This document shows positions 10,181-18,341 of a stretch of DNA of 64,000 nucleotides, in pieces. The DNA comes from Candidatus Saccharimonadota bacterium. Lineage in GTDB: Bacteria > Patescibacteriota > Saccharimonadia > Saccharimonadales > Saccharimonadaceae. Each line of letters starts with the position of its first letter. The first letter of the stretch is position 1. The position numbers were made by a program, and so were the translations under genes. Under the pieces are notes generated by a model. The model was not told the origin of the DNA. It searched no databases and saw only the letters and a list, made by a program, of their open reading frames with translations. The DNA lies in NCBI GenBank assembly GCA_017513185.1, contig JAFXGL010000003.1, positions 42,447 to 106,446 of the forward strand, written 5' to 3'.

Positions 10181-11374
10181 ATGCGCAAAAAGATTTGTGT
10201 TTATACTTGTATAACTGGGGATTATGATAATTTGCACGAGATAGAGAAGCCCGAAGAGGGCGTGGATTATTATTGTTTTACGAATAATAAAAACTTGAAA
10301 TCAAAGACGTGGAAGGTTGTGCTGATTGAAAATGATGGACTAGACAATTGTAGATTGGCGCGCAAGACGAAGATTTTGGGGCATCCGATGATTGATGGAA
10401 AGTATGATATTTATGTCTGGAGTGATGCGGACGTGGTTTGGCAGAGAAAGATTACGGATTTTGTGAAAGAGTATTTGAAGGAAGCGCCGTTTGCAATTTT
10501 TAAACATCACTCGCGTAAATCGATTCGAGAAGAGGCGATTGCGTGTTTGATGTGTAGAAAAGACAGCAAAGAAATTATCGAGAAAACGCTTGGCTATTAT
10601 GATAAAGTTGGTTATGCTGACGACAATGGGCTGTTTGAGTCAACTGTGTTTATTAGCCGCCGGAATGACGATACAGTGCAAAAGACGATGGAAACTTGGT
10701 TTGGGATGGTGAGTAAATATAGTAGGCGAGACCAACTGAGTTTTTCTTATGCGGTTTGGAAAAATAATCTTAAGGTCGATTTGATTGACTTGAATGTTTG
10801 GAATAATGATTGGTTTGTAACAGAGAAACATTCGGCTAAGGGAGCGATGAAAGATTGTCATTTGTATTATGGTAATTTTAACAACGAAGAGTTTGCGTTT
10901 GATAAGTATCATATTGCGAGTTATGAGAAAGACGGGGATTATCTTAAAGTGAAAGACATTGTTCCGGTTGACACGGGGCGAATAGAAGTGAATCCAACGA
11001 ATTTGGTGGGGAGTAACTTCGTGGATGTGAAGTTTTCGCCGAAAGGGGCAGAAATAGAGCTTGTCGGGCTGTTTAATTATAAGAATAAGCGAGTGTTCTG
11101 TGGCGGGTGCAATACGGTGATAATTGCGGGCGATTTTAAAAAGGGACAGAAGGTGGAGTTTGCGATTAAACTGCACGAGCTTGAGGGATCGGAAATTGTA
11201 GATTTTATGGAGCAAGCATGGCAGAAAGATTTGAAAGCGTCTTGGACTATTGATGCTTTGAATGCGAAAGTGAAGCAGCTTGAACATTCAGAACGTAAGC
11301 TTGAGGAAATAAGAAATAGCGGCCTTTGGAAAATGAGTGCTCCGGTGAGGCGGGCAATAAATAAGTTTCGGTAA
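10181..11374 (+). CDS. Glycosyltransferase of the TOD1/MUCI70 (DUF616) type
   Basis: A 397-residue protein beginning KICVYTCITGDYDNLHE, characteristic of the DUF616 glycosyltransferase-like family. It keeps the WSDADVVWQ acidic motif around residue 88, the position of a DXD, and FAIFKHHSRKSI. The last third (from about residue 270) is a separate beta-rich region, followed by a short helical tail (VKQLEHSERKLEE). It faces away from the polysaccharide operon but is probably part of the same pathway. The stop lies two bases from the convergent ChW gene stop. Confidence 0.75.
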   Translation: MRKKICVYTCITGDYDNLHEIEKPEEGVDYYCFTNNKNLKSKTWKVVLIENDGLDNCRLARKTKILGHPMIDGKYDIYVWSDADVVWQRKITDFVKEYLKEAPFAIFKHHSRKSIREEAIACLMCRKDSKEIIEKTLGYYDKVGYADDNGLFESTVFISRRNDDTVQKTMETWFGMVSKYSRRDQLSFSYAVWKNNLKVDLIDLNVWNNDWFVTEKHSAKGAMKDCHLYYGNFNNEEFAFDKYHIASYEKDGDYLKVKDIVPVDTGRIEVNPTNLVGSNFVDVKFSPKGAEIELVGLFNYKNKRVFCGGCNTVIIAGDFKKGQKVEFAIKLHELEGSEIVDFMEQAWQKDLKASWTIDALNAKVKQLEHSERKLEEIRNSGLWKMSAPVRRAINKFR

Positions 11375-11376
11375 AA

Positions 11377-13107
11377 TTATTTCTTGACGAGCCTGATTTC
11401 GAGAGCTTCGAGCCGCTTGGATTCGCCGGTGGTGCCGGCGAGTTCGCCGTCTTTGACCCAGTCGAGCCAACCGTAAGCCTGGACATGAGCACGGTATTCG
11501 ATGCTGTATTTTTCGGCAAGTTCGCCATAAAGTTCGATTTTGACGGCTTCAAGGCGCTTGGATTCGCCAGTGGTGCCGGCGAGTTCGCCGTCTTTGACCC
11601 AGTCGAGCCAACCGTAAGCCTGGACATGAGGGGTGTATTTTATGCCTGCTTCGTCGAGTTTTATTTTGATGGCTTCAAGGCGCTTGGATTCGCCAGTGGT
11701 GCCGGCGAGTTCGCCGTCTTTGACCCAGTCGAGCCAACCGTAAGATTGGACGTGAGGAGTGTAGGTGAGACCCGGATCTTTTTCTGCTATCTTAATTTGG
11801 ATTGCTTCGATGCGGAGCGATTCGCCGGCGGCGCCAGAAACGGTGTCGTTTTTTACCCAATCAGTCCAACCAATTTTTTGAACGTGTGTGCGGTAGAAAA
11901 TGTCATAGTCATTGGCAAGTTCGCCATAAAGTCGAAGTTGAATCGCCTCGATGCGTTTAGACTCGCCGGTAGTGCCGCTAATTTCTCCGTCTTGCTTATA
12001 ATCGGCTTCCCAGCCGGAATCTTCAATGTAAGTGCGATATTCGATCCCTTTGAGGCCGTTGCTTAAGCTTGCTTTGAAAGCTTCCATGCGGAGGGAGAAG
12101 CCCGTAGTGCCGGCCATTTCACCACCATTCGTTGATTCCATCCAACCAAGTTTTTGGATGTGGGCGGAGTATTCGAAATCGAGGTCGGTTGCTTCGGCGT
12201 CGACTTTTTGGACTTTGGCGAGGATTTCTTCGGCGGTGAGTTCTTTTTTGCCAGCGTCGGGGTCGGACGTGGGGTCGCCGAACCAGTTGATGAAGAAGAG
12301 GAAGAAGTTGCGGTTGCCGTAGGCGCCGCAGGAGACGGTGCCGTAGCCGGCGGCAAGGGCGGCGGCGTTGGGTTGGTATGGCGTGTAGCGGTAGAGGGAG
12401 CTGGTGGCGAGGTTTTCGATATTGACGATGGAGCCGCCGCAGGCGGGGTTTGGATTGTAACCGATGTAGTTGTTGCCGAGGGGGTAGTTGGTCCAGCCGC
12501 CGTCGAGGACGGTGCGGAAGAGGTAGGCGGCGTTGTCGAGCTGGTTGTAAAAGCCGTAATAAACTTCGTTGCAGGGAGCGGTGTCGGGGCAGCCGAAGCC
12601 GGTGGCGGAGCGGTATTGGACGGAGTTAGGCCAAGAGTCGGAGATGAGTCCTTGCTCTTTTTCTAGTAAGACGAGGAGAACTTGAGGGTTGATTTTCCAT
12701 TCTTGGGCGACGTCGTAGATGATTTGGGCGGCGGTGCGAGTCTTGGCGTCGGCTGGGATGAGGTCGCCATATTCAACGCCGTCGGTAAAGACTTCGTCGG
12801 CAAGGCAGACGAAATGGCCGTCTTTGATGTGATAGTGGAGGTTGGGATACCAGGAGGCTTTGACGGTGTCACGGTCATTGCAGTTGCCATGGGCATGGAG
12901 GAAGGCATCGATGTCGGCGACAGACATGGTTTGATAGTTGCTCATGGTGTAGTCGGAGATGATGTTGCCGGGGTGGAAGTCGGCGAGGGAGATGGCGCCG
13001 GAGCCTTGGGGGAGTTTGAGGGCGAGAAAAGTGAAGACCGCAACAAAAGCGAAGAGGAAAGAAACTTTGTAAATGAGGCCGGGGTGCTTGCGATGGAGGG
13101 CTTGCAT
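11377..13107 (-). CDS. Exported ChW-repeat protein with an N-terminal hydrolase-like domain
   Basis: A 576-residue secreted protein. A hydrophobic segment at about residues 13-35 serves as signal or anchor. Residues 55-295 form a conserved extracellular domain containing LLVLLEKEQGLI, whose glutamate is reminiscent of lysozyme-fold enzymes, and a cysteine-containing, aromatic-rich end (GNRNFFLFFINWFGDP). A linker precedes six ChW (clostridial hydrophobic Trp) repeats with motifs such as HVQAYGW and GTTGESKRLEA; the last three are nearly identical. ChW repeats are surface modules thought to bind carbohydrate or protein. The start overlaps the upstream gene stop as TAATG, so the two products probably act together at the surface. 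Confidence 0.8.
   Translation of the reverse strand: MQALHRKHPGLIYKVSFLFAFVAVFTFLALKLPQGSGAISLADFHPGNIISDYTMSNYQTMSVADIDAFLHAHGNCNDRDTVKASWYPNLHYHIKDGHFVCLADEVFTDGVEYGDLIPADAKTRTAAQIIYDVAQEWKINPQVLLVLLEKEQGLISDSWPNSVQYRSATGFGCPDTAPCNEVYYGFYNQLDNAAYLFRTVLDGGWTNYPLGNNYIGYNPNPACGGSIVNIENLATSSLYRYTPYQPNAAALAAGYGTVSCGAYGNRNFFLFFINWFGDPTSDPDAGKKELTAEEILAKVQKVDAEATDLDFEYSAHIQKLGWMESTNGGEMAGTTGFSLRMEAFKASLSNGLKGIEYRTYIEDSGWEADYKQDGEISGTTGESKRIEAIQLRLYGELANDYDIFYRTHVQKIGWTDWVKNDTVSGAAGESLRIEAIQIKIAEKDPGLTYTPHVQSYGWLDWVKDGELAGTTGESKRLEAIKIKLDEAGIKYTPHVQAYGWLDWVKDGELAGTTGESKRLEAVKIELYGELAEKYSIEYRAHVQAYGWLDWVKDGELAGTTGESKRLEALEIRLVKK
11384..11770 (-). repeat. Near-identical tandem ChW coding repeats
   Basis: Three consecutive copies of a segment of about 80 bp (near 11405-11485, 11552-11632 and 11678-11755) are almost identical at DNA level, including the stretch coding for YGWLDWVKDGELAGTTGES. 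The three more N-terminal repeats share the motif but have diverged. This points to recent duplication or ongoing homogenisation. Confidence 0.8.
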
Positions 13108-13697
13108 TATTCGACCTTCCCTTCTATGGTGCCGGTTTTGTCGCCGGAGGTGAGGCGGATGGTGATGGATAGTGGCCTGGCGAAGTTAGAAAGTTCAGAG
13201 CCGGCAATGTCGAAACCTTCACAGGTGGAGGTGGCGGCGGAGGGGATGAGGTTGGCGGATTTAGCTAGGGTGTGAGTGCCGTCGCTAATGGTGAGATTAC
13301 AGGTGCCAGAGGAGAGGTATTGGTCGATATTGACGCGAAGGATGAGATTGTCACCGGAAAAACGCGCGGCAGTGAGAGAGCCGGTGAGGGAGGCGCTAGT
13401 GTTGGGGTCTTCCCCGTCGTATTTTGTTGGGGTCTTGCCGTCATAATCGGCAGAGGTGGTAGTGTCTGATGGGGTGGTCTTGGTTTCTGAAGACTGAGAG
13501 GCGTCTGGCTTGGTGGCGGAAGAAGTGGTTTGAGAAGGGGGCTGGGTGCCGGTGGTGGAGGGCTTTTTGGCGAGGACACGTGGGACGAAGATGACACCGG
13601 CAACGACGAGAGCAGTCAAAATTACCCAAAAAACTGGTAATTTATAAAATGGGCGATGACGGTGAATAGAGGGGGTGGGTTGTTTGTTTTGTTGCAT
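13107..13697 (-). CDS. Membrane-anchored protein with Ser/Thr/Pro linker
   Basis: A 196-residue protein: a basic N-terminus, one membrane helix (about residues 22-42), a low-complexity Ser/Thr/Pro/Gln linker to about residue 100, then a small beta-rich extracytoplasmic domain ending KTGTIEGKVE with two cysteines (SSGTCNL and TSTCEG) that could form a disulfide. I do not recognise the family. It is coupled by TAATG to the downstream ChW protein gene, suggesting a partner or anchor role. Confidence 0.7.
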   Translation of the reverse strand: MQQNKQPTPSIHRHRPFYKLPVFWVILTALVVAGVIFVPRVLAKKPSTTGTQPPSQTTSSATKPDASQSSETKTTPSDTTTSADYDGKTPTKYDGEDPNTSASLTGSLTAARFSGDNLILRVNIDQYLSSGTCNLTISDGTHTLAKSANLIPSAATSTCEGFDIAGSELSNFARPLSITIRLTSGDKTGTIEGKVE

Positions 13698-13724
13698 AGG
13701 TATTACTCCTATGTATATTATATA

Positions 13725-14057
13725 TTATTCTAGGTCGAGGTCAAGAATGGTGGCAGCTTTAAGAAGGGTTTCGATTTCTTCTTCGGAGGTGTCTGGAGCG
13801 TTAATTTTAGAATTGAATAGGGCGACGGTTTCGGGATGGGCGTCGATGAGGACTTCAAGAGAGCGAGCAGAGCCGGGAGTCTTTTTGAGGACACCTTTGG
13901 CAACGAGATTATCGATATGTTCGGCGACGGCAGAAACGGACGAGAGGCCGAGGCCAGTCATGATTTCGCGGTAAGTGGGGGAGTAGTTATTAGCTTTCAA
14001 AAAATCGATGATAAAGTCGACAATTTGCTTTTGCTTTTTTGTTAATTTCTCGGACAT
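13725..14057 (-). CDS. LexA-type winged-helix regulator without peptidase domain
   Basis: A 110-residue protein whose first 72 residues match the LexA DNA-binding domain: LTKKQKQIVDFI, SPTYREIMTGLGLSS (recognition helix region), AVAEHIDNLVAKGVLKK and the SARSLEVL wing end. The frame is open well upstream, but the longer version would cover the divergent LCP gene, so the ATG at 14057 is used. Real LexA has an S24 autoprotease of about 120 residues after this domain; here there is only a short acidic helix, so RecA-stimulated self-cleavage is impossible. It probably regulates a small set of genes, including itself and the LCP gene 22 bp away. Confidence 0.8.
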   Translation of the reverse strand: MSEKLTKKQKQIVDFIIDFLKANNYSPTYREIMTGLGLSSVSAVAEHIDNLVAKGVLKKTPGSARSLEVLIDAHPETVALFNSKINAPDTSEEEIETLLKAATILDLDLE

Positions 14058-14079
14058 GTATGTTATAATTGTATAATAA
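14058..14079. promoter_or_regulatory. 22-bp shared divergent promoter
   Basis: The gap between the LexA-like gene and the LCP gene holds overlapping -10 boxes: TATAAT (14064-14069) ten bases before the plus-strand ATG, and TACAAT on the minus strand about ten bases before the minus ATG. The two polymerases cannot bind together, so the genes are probably reciprocally controlled and leaderless. Confidence 0.6.
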
Positions 14080-15996
14080 ATGGTCAAAGAAGAAAAGACA
14101 ATCGACGGATTCCCCGTTCGCCGCGTAAAGGATTCTGCGCTAGTCGCAAGGTCAAAGGCGAATAAATTGCCGTCCAATAAGAAGGTAAAAAAAGTTAAAG
14201 CGGTGACGGAAAACGACCCGTTGGTGAAGGGCGCGAGTAAGCGGCCAGCAGCTAAACGAGTGACGAAGACGCCGAGCAAGCAGCCGGCGATGCGTCGTCG
14301 AAAGTCGGCAAGAAAAACAGCCGAGATGTTTGCGGCCGAGCCGAAGGCGTTTGATATTGATATTGAAACGTCGAAGGGCGAAATTGAGATTTTGGACGAA
14401 GAAGAGCGACTAGAGCCGAGCGTGCACGACGAGCAGCTAGAAGAAGAATTGTTTGGTAAAGTTAACGAAGAGGCGCATGATGAGTTTTTGGCGCCGGTAG
14501 AAACGTTTGATGATGGTGCAATTTCTGAACTGGACGATAAGGAAGTGAAAGACATGAAAAAGAGCAAGAAAGAGTTGAAAGAAAACGAGAAGAAAGCGAA
14601 ACTAGAGCGCAAACGTTTGGCGAAGGCCGAGAAGCACGAGAAGAAAAAGAAGTCGAAAGCGCGTAAAGTTGTGAAGTGGGTACTGATTGTGCTGCTAATT
14701 TTGATTATTGGCGCAGGTGTGTATCTGTATTTCTGGGGAGATGGGATTATTAAGAGGATTACTGGCGGAAATGGCGATATTTGGAGCGCTATTAACGCCG
14801 TGACAAGCGAGACCTATGAACCGCTTAAGACCGATGATAAAGGCCGGACCAATATCCTGGTGTTTGGGACGAGTGGATTCAATATGGAAGGCGAAGGCTT
14901 TGGTGGCTACGAGCATGATGGGTCGCAGCTGACGGACTCTATCATGGTGGTAAGCCTAGACCAAGATTCTGGAGACGTAGCGATGGTTTCCCTGCCGCGC
15001 GATTTGTATGCGAAAGATGCGACTGCTTGTACGGCGACAGCGAAGATTAATGAGGTGTATTGGTGCAATAATCAATATGGCAATAATGAAGCAGCTGGTG
15101 CAGAGGCGTTGCAGGCGAAGGTGAGAGAAATTTTAGGCATTGATACACAGTATTGGGTGCATATGAACTGGGGAGCGCTGCAAAACATTGTAGATGCGGT
15201 GGGCGGCGTGACGGTGGTGCTGGATGAAGATATTGAAGATTATTATTATACTGGCGCAGTGTATAAAGCGGGGACACCGTATCAGATAAACGGGGCGGAC
15301 GCAGTGGCGTTGTCTCGTGCAAGACACGGGACGGCTTATGGTGATTTTTCACGTGCGGCGAGCCAGCAGAAGATTTTGATTGGAATTAAGAACAAGGTCG
15401 TGGATAAAGGGCTGGGGCTGACCGAAGCGATGAATATTATTTCCGCGTTAGGTGATAATTTGAGAATGAGCTTGACGATTGGCGAGGTGAAGACGGGGAT
15501 GCATCTCCTTGAAACCTTTGACCTGGACAATATCCGACAGATTCCTTTGATGGATGATAATACGCATTATATGACGTTTGGAAATGAGAATGGGATTTCT
15601 TATATTGTACCGAGTGCAGGGATTGGCGTGTATTATCAAATCCAAGAATATTTGACGCAGCAGCTGAAGAGTAATCCGGCGGAGCGCGAAGGTGCGGTGA
15701 TTATAGTGTATAACGGTACTGGCGAAGACGGCGTGGCAGGGCAAGAGCAGGCGACGTTGGAGGAGAAGGGTTATCGCGTGAAAGAGGTTGCGAATGCACC
15801 GGAGGGTGAATATAAATATACGGAAGATATAGAAATCTATGACGCAAGTGAAGGACTGAAGCCAGATACGAAGAAGGCGCTGGAGAAGTATTATGGTGTG
15901 GCGATGAAAGATATGAGCCAGCTTCCGAACGGAATAAGCCCGATTGGATACGATTTCATTATCATTATAGGTAGTGCAACTAATAGTGCAGAATAA
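14080..15996 (+). CDS. LytR-CpsA-Psr (LCP) family wall-polymer ligase
   Basis: A 638-residue protein. An unusually long, highly charged cytoplasmic region (about residues 1-195, rich in Lys/Glu with coiled-coil tendency) precedes one membrane helix (VLIVLLILIIGAGVYLYFW). The LCP catalytic domain starts near 255 (TNILVFGTSGF), has the conserved DSIMVVSLD and SLPRDLY with its catalytic arginine, and GADAVALSRARH. A LytR C-terminal domain (about 535-635) follows. The family transfers lipid-linked glycopolymers to peptidoglycan, matching the glycan locus nearby. Start as given gives a leaderless transcript; a strong terminator follows. Confidence 0.9.
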   Translation: MVKEEKTIDGFPVRRVKDSALVARSKANKLPSNKKVKKVKAVTENDPLVKGASKRPAAKRVTKTPSKQPAMRRRKSARKTAEMFAAEPKAFDIDIETSKGEIEILDEEERLEPSVHDEQLEEELFGKVNEEAHDEFLAPVETFDDGAISELDDKEVKDMKKSKKELKENEKKAKLERKRLAKAEKHEKKKKSKARKVVKWVLIVLLILIIGAGVYLYFWGDGIIKRITGGNGDIWSAINAVTSETYEPLKTDDKGRTNILVFGTSGFNMEGEGFGGYEHDGSQLTDSIMVVSLDQDSGDVAMVSLPRDLYAKDATACTATAKINEVYWCNNQYGNNEAAGAEALQAKVREILGIDTQYWVHMNWGALQNIVDAVGGVTVVLDEDIEDYYYTGAVYKAGTPYQINGADAVALSRARHGTAYGDFSRAASQQKILIGIKNKVVDKGLGLTEAMNIISALGDNLRMSLTIGEVKTGMHLLETFDLDNIRQIPLMDDNTHYMTFGNENGISYIVPSAGIGVYYQIQEYLTQQLKSNPAEREGAVIIVYNGTGEDGVAGQEQATLEEKGYRVKEVANAPEGEYKYTEDIEIYDASEGLKPDTKKALEKYYGVAMKDMSQLPNGISPIGYDFIIIIGSATNSAE

Positions 15997-16026
15997 AAAA
16001 TAACCCCCGACTGGGGGTTATTTTAT
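15997..16026 (+). terminator. Rho-independent terminator after LCP gene
   Basis: An eight-base stem TAACCCCC/GGGGGTTA (16001-16020) with a four-base loop is followed by TTTTATT. With the A-rich flank it can also act on the converging khpB side. Confidence 0.9.
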
Positions 16027-16033
16027 TGGTGTT

Positions 16034-16513
16034 TTATTCTTCTTCAGAATCCCCTAAATCTTTTTTCTCAATGATGAGGACACGGTCGCGGCCTTCACCT
16101 TCGCTGTGGGTGGTGATGTCGGAGTAATCTTCGGCGAGTTTGTGGACGACGCGGCGGTCAGCAGCGTTGAGGTTGATGGTCATAGGTTCGCCAGTGCGGC
16201 GGACTTTAGAAATCCAACCTTCGGCTTTTTCTGCGATGCGGTCAGCACGTTGGCGCTTGTAGTCGGCGATGTCGACATTGACCCGAGTGAGCTCGGCGTT
16301 TTTGGCAACGAGAGACATACTGACGATATGTTGGAGGCAGCGCAGGTTTTCTGCGTTCTTCCCTATCAGTAAGCTGTTCATGCTGGTCGAGGGGACCGAA
16401 AGTTGAATGACTTCGTCGTCGACGGTAGACCAAACGGCGACGTTAATCCCGAAGAAGCTCAAAAGGTCTTCGAGGTATTTGGTGGCAAAACGGATAGATT
16501 CATCTCTGTCCAT
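16034..16513 (-). CDS. khpB: KH-R3H RNA-binding protein (KhpB/Jag)
   Basis: A 159-residue protein with a KH domain (GKNAENLRCLQHIVS, variant of the G-x-x-G loop, about residues 50-70) and a C-terminal R3H domain (PMTINLNAADRRVVHKLAEDY). It lacks the N-terminal Jag-N domain that longer homologues have. KhpB binds RNA and affects cell-wall synthesis and division in Firmicutes. Location directly after yidC is the classic jag position. The C-terminus is acidic. It is two bases from the yidC stop. Confidence 0.9.
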   Translation of the reverse strand: MDRDESIRFATKYLEDLLSFFGINVAVWSTVDDEVIQLSVPSTSMNSLLIGKNAENLRCLQHIVSMSLVAKNAELTRVNVDIADYKRQRADRIAEKAEGWISKVRRTGEPMTINLNAADRRVVHKLAEDYSDITTHSEGEGRDRVLIIEKKDLGDSEEE

Positions 16514-16515
16514 GA

Positions 16516-17571
16516 TTATCTCCTTTTCTTTTTAGTATCTTTGGCAGAGATTCTGGTAATTTTTGTTCCGGTTTTTTTATTTTCTATCACTTCAGCTTCC
16601 TGAATGTGTTTAAGTTCTTTAAGAACGGCTTTGTCGGCGGAGATTTCCATTTCTTTTTCCGCCTGATTTAGAACGAGCTTTTGTTGGATGAAGGTAATAA
16701 CATTACTTAAGAAGTAGTAGAGGATGAGGGCGCCAGGGAGGTTGATCATGATGATGAGGAGCATGATAGGCATGAAGGTACCCATTTGGGCGGAGGTCAT
16801 GTCGTTAATCTCGGCTTGGTCGAGCTCTTTACCTTCGCCGGCTTCTTTCATGAGCTGGCGGAAGCCTTTGCTCTTGGACTTGCCAGAGGGGCGAAGCTGC
16901 TTAGTGGTGAGATATTGAACGAGACAAGCGAGAACGGCGAGGAAGAGGGCGAAGATGGCGCTGGGGCTAGTGAAGCCAGGATTAGACTCTAGATTAACGA
17001 TGCCAAAGAGACTGGGGTGGAATTCGTAAGTTGGAGCTTCGAGAGCGTTCTTTTCTTCTTCAGACTTAGACTCATCGTTTTTGACGGCGTCGTAGGCGGA
17101 CTTTTCTTCGAGGTATTTATTTTGAAGACCGATGACGCTTTGGATGCGAGAGTCGTCTTGCTTGACGAAGGAGTAGGCGCGAAGGTCGAGGTTGGAATTT
17201 TCTGTAGGTGGATTAACCATGACGCGAATTGCGCCAAAGATAGCGATAAACATCGGGAGTTGAATGATGAGCGAGAGAAGGGAGCGGAAAGGCTTGACAT
17301 TGTATTTTTTGTAGAGGTCCATGGTTTGGAGGGACTCTAGCTGGCGGTTACCTTTGCAGTTCTTTTTAATCTCGGCGAGCTCGGGCTGAAGCTGGCGCAT
17401 AAGCTTGGTCTGGTGGAGCTGACGCTTCACGAGCGGCCACATACAGAGCTTAACGACGATGACGAAGAGGATAATCGCGAGACCAAAGTCGCCAACGAAG
17501 TTATAGATGAGGAAAAGGATATTGGTGATGGGGCGGACGATGATGAGATCTATAAAATCAAATATAAACAT
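16516..17571 (-). CDS. yidC: Membrane protein insertase YidC/Oxa1/SpoIIIJ
   Basis: A 351-residue insertase without the large periplasmic domain of proteobacterial YidC. The first helix is followed by FGLAIILFVIVVKLCMWPL, the conserved cytoplasmic positively charged hairpin (MRQLQPELAEIKKN), QLPMFIAIFGAIR and later TSAQMGTFMPIMLLIIMINLPGALILYYFLSN. The hydrophilic-groove arginine/lysine typical of the family lies in the VKLCMWPLVKRQ segment. A basic tail (KKTGTKITRISAKDTKKKRR) may contact ribosomes. It is part of the rpmH-rnpA-yidC-khpB operon. Confidence 0.95.
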   Translation of the reverse strand: MFIFDFIDLIIVRPITNILFLIYNFVGDFGLAIILFVIVVKLCMWPLVKRQLHQTKLMRQLQPELAEIKKNCKGNRQLESLQTMDLYKKYNVKPFRSLLSLIIQLPMFIAIFGAIRVMVNPPTENSNLDLRAYSFVKQDDSRIQSVIGLQNKYLEEKSAYDAVKNDESKSEEEKNALEAPTYEFHPSLFGIVNLESNPGFTSPSAIFALFLAVLACLVQYLTTKQLRPSGKSKSKGFRQLMKEAGEGKELDQAEINDMTSAQMGTFMPIMLLIIMINLPGALILYYFLSNVITFIQQKLVLNQAEKEMEISADKAVLKELKHIQEAEVIENKKTGTKITRISAKDTKKKRR

Positions 17572-17579
17572 AGTCTAAC

Positions 17580-17921
17580 CTATTGTAGCATACTTTCCTC
17601 TAATAGAGAACGCAGAAGTTTCTGAAGCTCGGGGAAAGGGAGGGCGAGGAGGTTTTTACTATATACGACGAAAATGTAGTCGCGGGGTTTCTTGAACTTG
17701 TCGAAGTCGAGACGGATGGCTTCATAGAGACGACGACGGATGCGGTTGCGGCCAACAGCTGTCTTGTCAATCTTTTTACTGACAACAACGGCGAAGCGGG
17801 TCTTGCCGCGGTCGTTGTCACAAAAAACTAGACTAAGGTCGGGACGACGGAGGGTTTTGCCATGTCTATAAACGAATTTGACTCCACCACGAGAGTGGAA
17901 GCGGTATTTTTTGTTCAACAT
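17580..17921 (-). CDS. rnpA: Ribonuclease P protein component
   Basis: A 113-residue basic protein with the RNase P protein signature KTAVGRNRIRRRLYEAIR (the RNR motif) and the usual N-terminal KYRFHSRGGVKFVYRHG. It supports the catalytic RNA in trimming tRNA 5' ends. Its ATG at 17921 has a TATAAT box seven bases upstream and no ribosome site, so it can be transcribed separately, without a leader, after the rpmH terminator. Confidence 0.95.
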   Translation of the reverse strand: MLNKKYRFHSRGGVKFVYRHGKTLRRPDLSLVFCDNDRGKTRFAVVVSKKIDKTAVGRNRIRRRLYEAIRLDFDKFKKPRDYIFVVYSKNLLALPFPELQKLLRSLLEESMLQ

Positions 17922-17938
17922 ATATATTATTATATATT

Positions 17939-17962
17939 AAAATCCCCTCGGCGGGGATTTTA
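17939..17962 (-). terminator. Terminator/attenuator between rpmH and rnpA
   Basis: AATCCCC-TCGGC-GGGGATT (17941-17959) forms a seven-base stem; on the minus strand it is followed by TTTTAA. It would end or dampen the rpmH transcript before rnpA. Confidence 0.75.
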
Positions 17963-17968
17963 TAAATA

Positions 17969-18106
17969 TTAGTACGTGAGGCGTTTGCGACCTTTGAGGC
18001 GGCGGCGCTTAAGAACGAGGCGACCGGCGTGGGTAGCGTTGCGCTTCATAAAGCCATGCTCGGCTTTGCGTTGACGCTTGTGTGGCTGATAAGTGCGTTT
18101 CGGCAT
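17969..18106 (-). CDS. rpmH: Large ribosomal subunit protein bL34
   Basis: A 45-residue, strongly basic protein starting [14 protein letters not shown] and containing [20 protein letters not shown] with the typical L34 end [10 protein letters not shown]. It is the smallest gene of the origin region, lying first in the rpmH-rnpA-yidC-khpB order directly beside the replication origin. A TATAAT box on the minus strand (18151-18156) can drive it. Confidence 0.95.
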   Translation of the reverse strand: MPKRTYQPHKRQRKAEHGFMKRNATHAGRLVLKRRRLKGRKRLTY

Positions 18107-18341
18107 AAATAATCCTATATAGTTTTGTTAGTTTAGCAAGTATTTGGTTTATTATACCGCACTTTTCCACCGAAAGCAAGAAGTTTTCCACATGTTGAAC
18201 AGGTTGGGCGAGAAAAAGTGGAAAAACTCTTCCCTGTTAAATAATTCTTTATTATAAAATAAAAAATCGTGGATGAAACCTGTGGAAAACTTTGGGAAGG
18301 TGGGTTATAATTAAGGATATTAAAGGAGGTCGAAAAATCCA
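18107..18341. other. oriC upstream half, with dnaA promoter
   Basis: The 235-bp gap between rpmH and dnaA holds several DnaA-box-like nonamers of the TTTTCCACA form: 18163-18171 (one mismatch), 18184-18192, 18218-18226 (reverse) and 18281-18289 (reverse), and an AT-rich stretch at about 18237-18270. The dnaA promoter box TATAAT is at 18306-18311 and a near-perfect ribosome site AAAGGAGGT at 18322-18330, so DnaA probably autoregulates. Confidence 0.75.

Noticed and set aside
11384-12190. CRISPR array
   Set aside because: The repeats lie in one open frame, are longer than CRISPR repeats and code for ChW modules; no spacers of constant size and no cas genes.
14058-14612. Longer upstream start for the LexA-like protein (295 residues)
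   Set aside because: The added residues are Ser/Phe-rich nonsense antisense to the LCP gene; the winged-helix domain starts exactly at the ATG at 14057.
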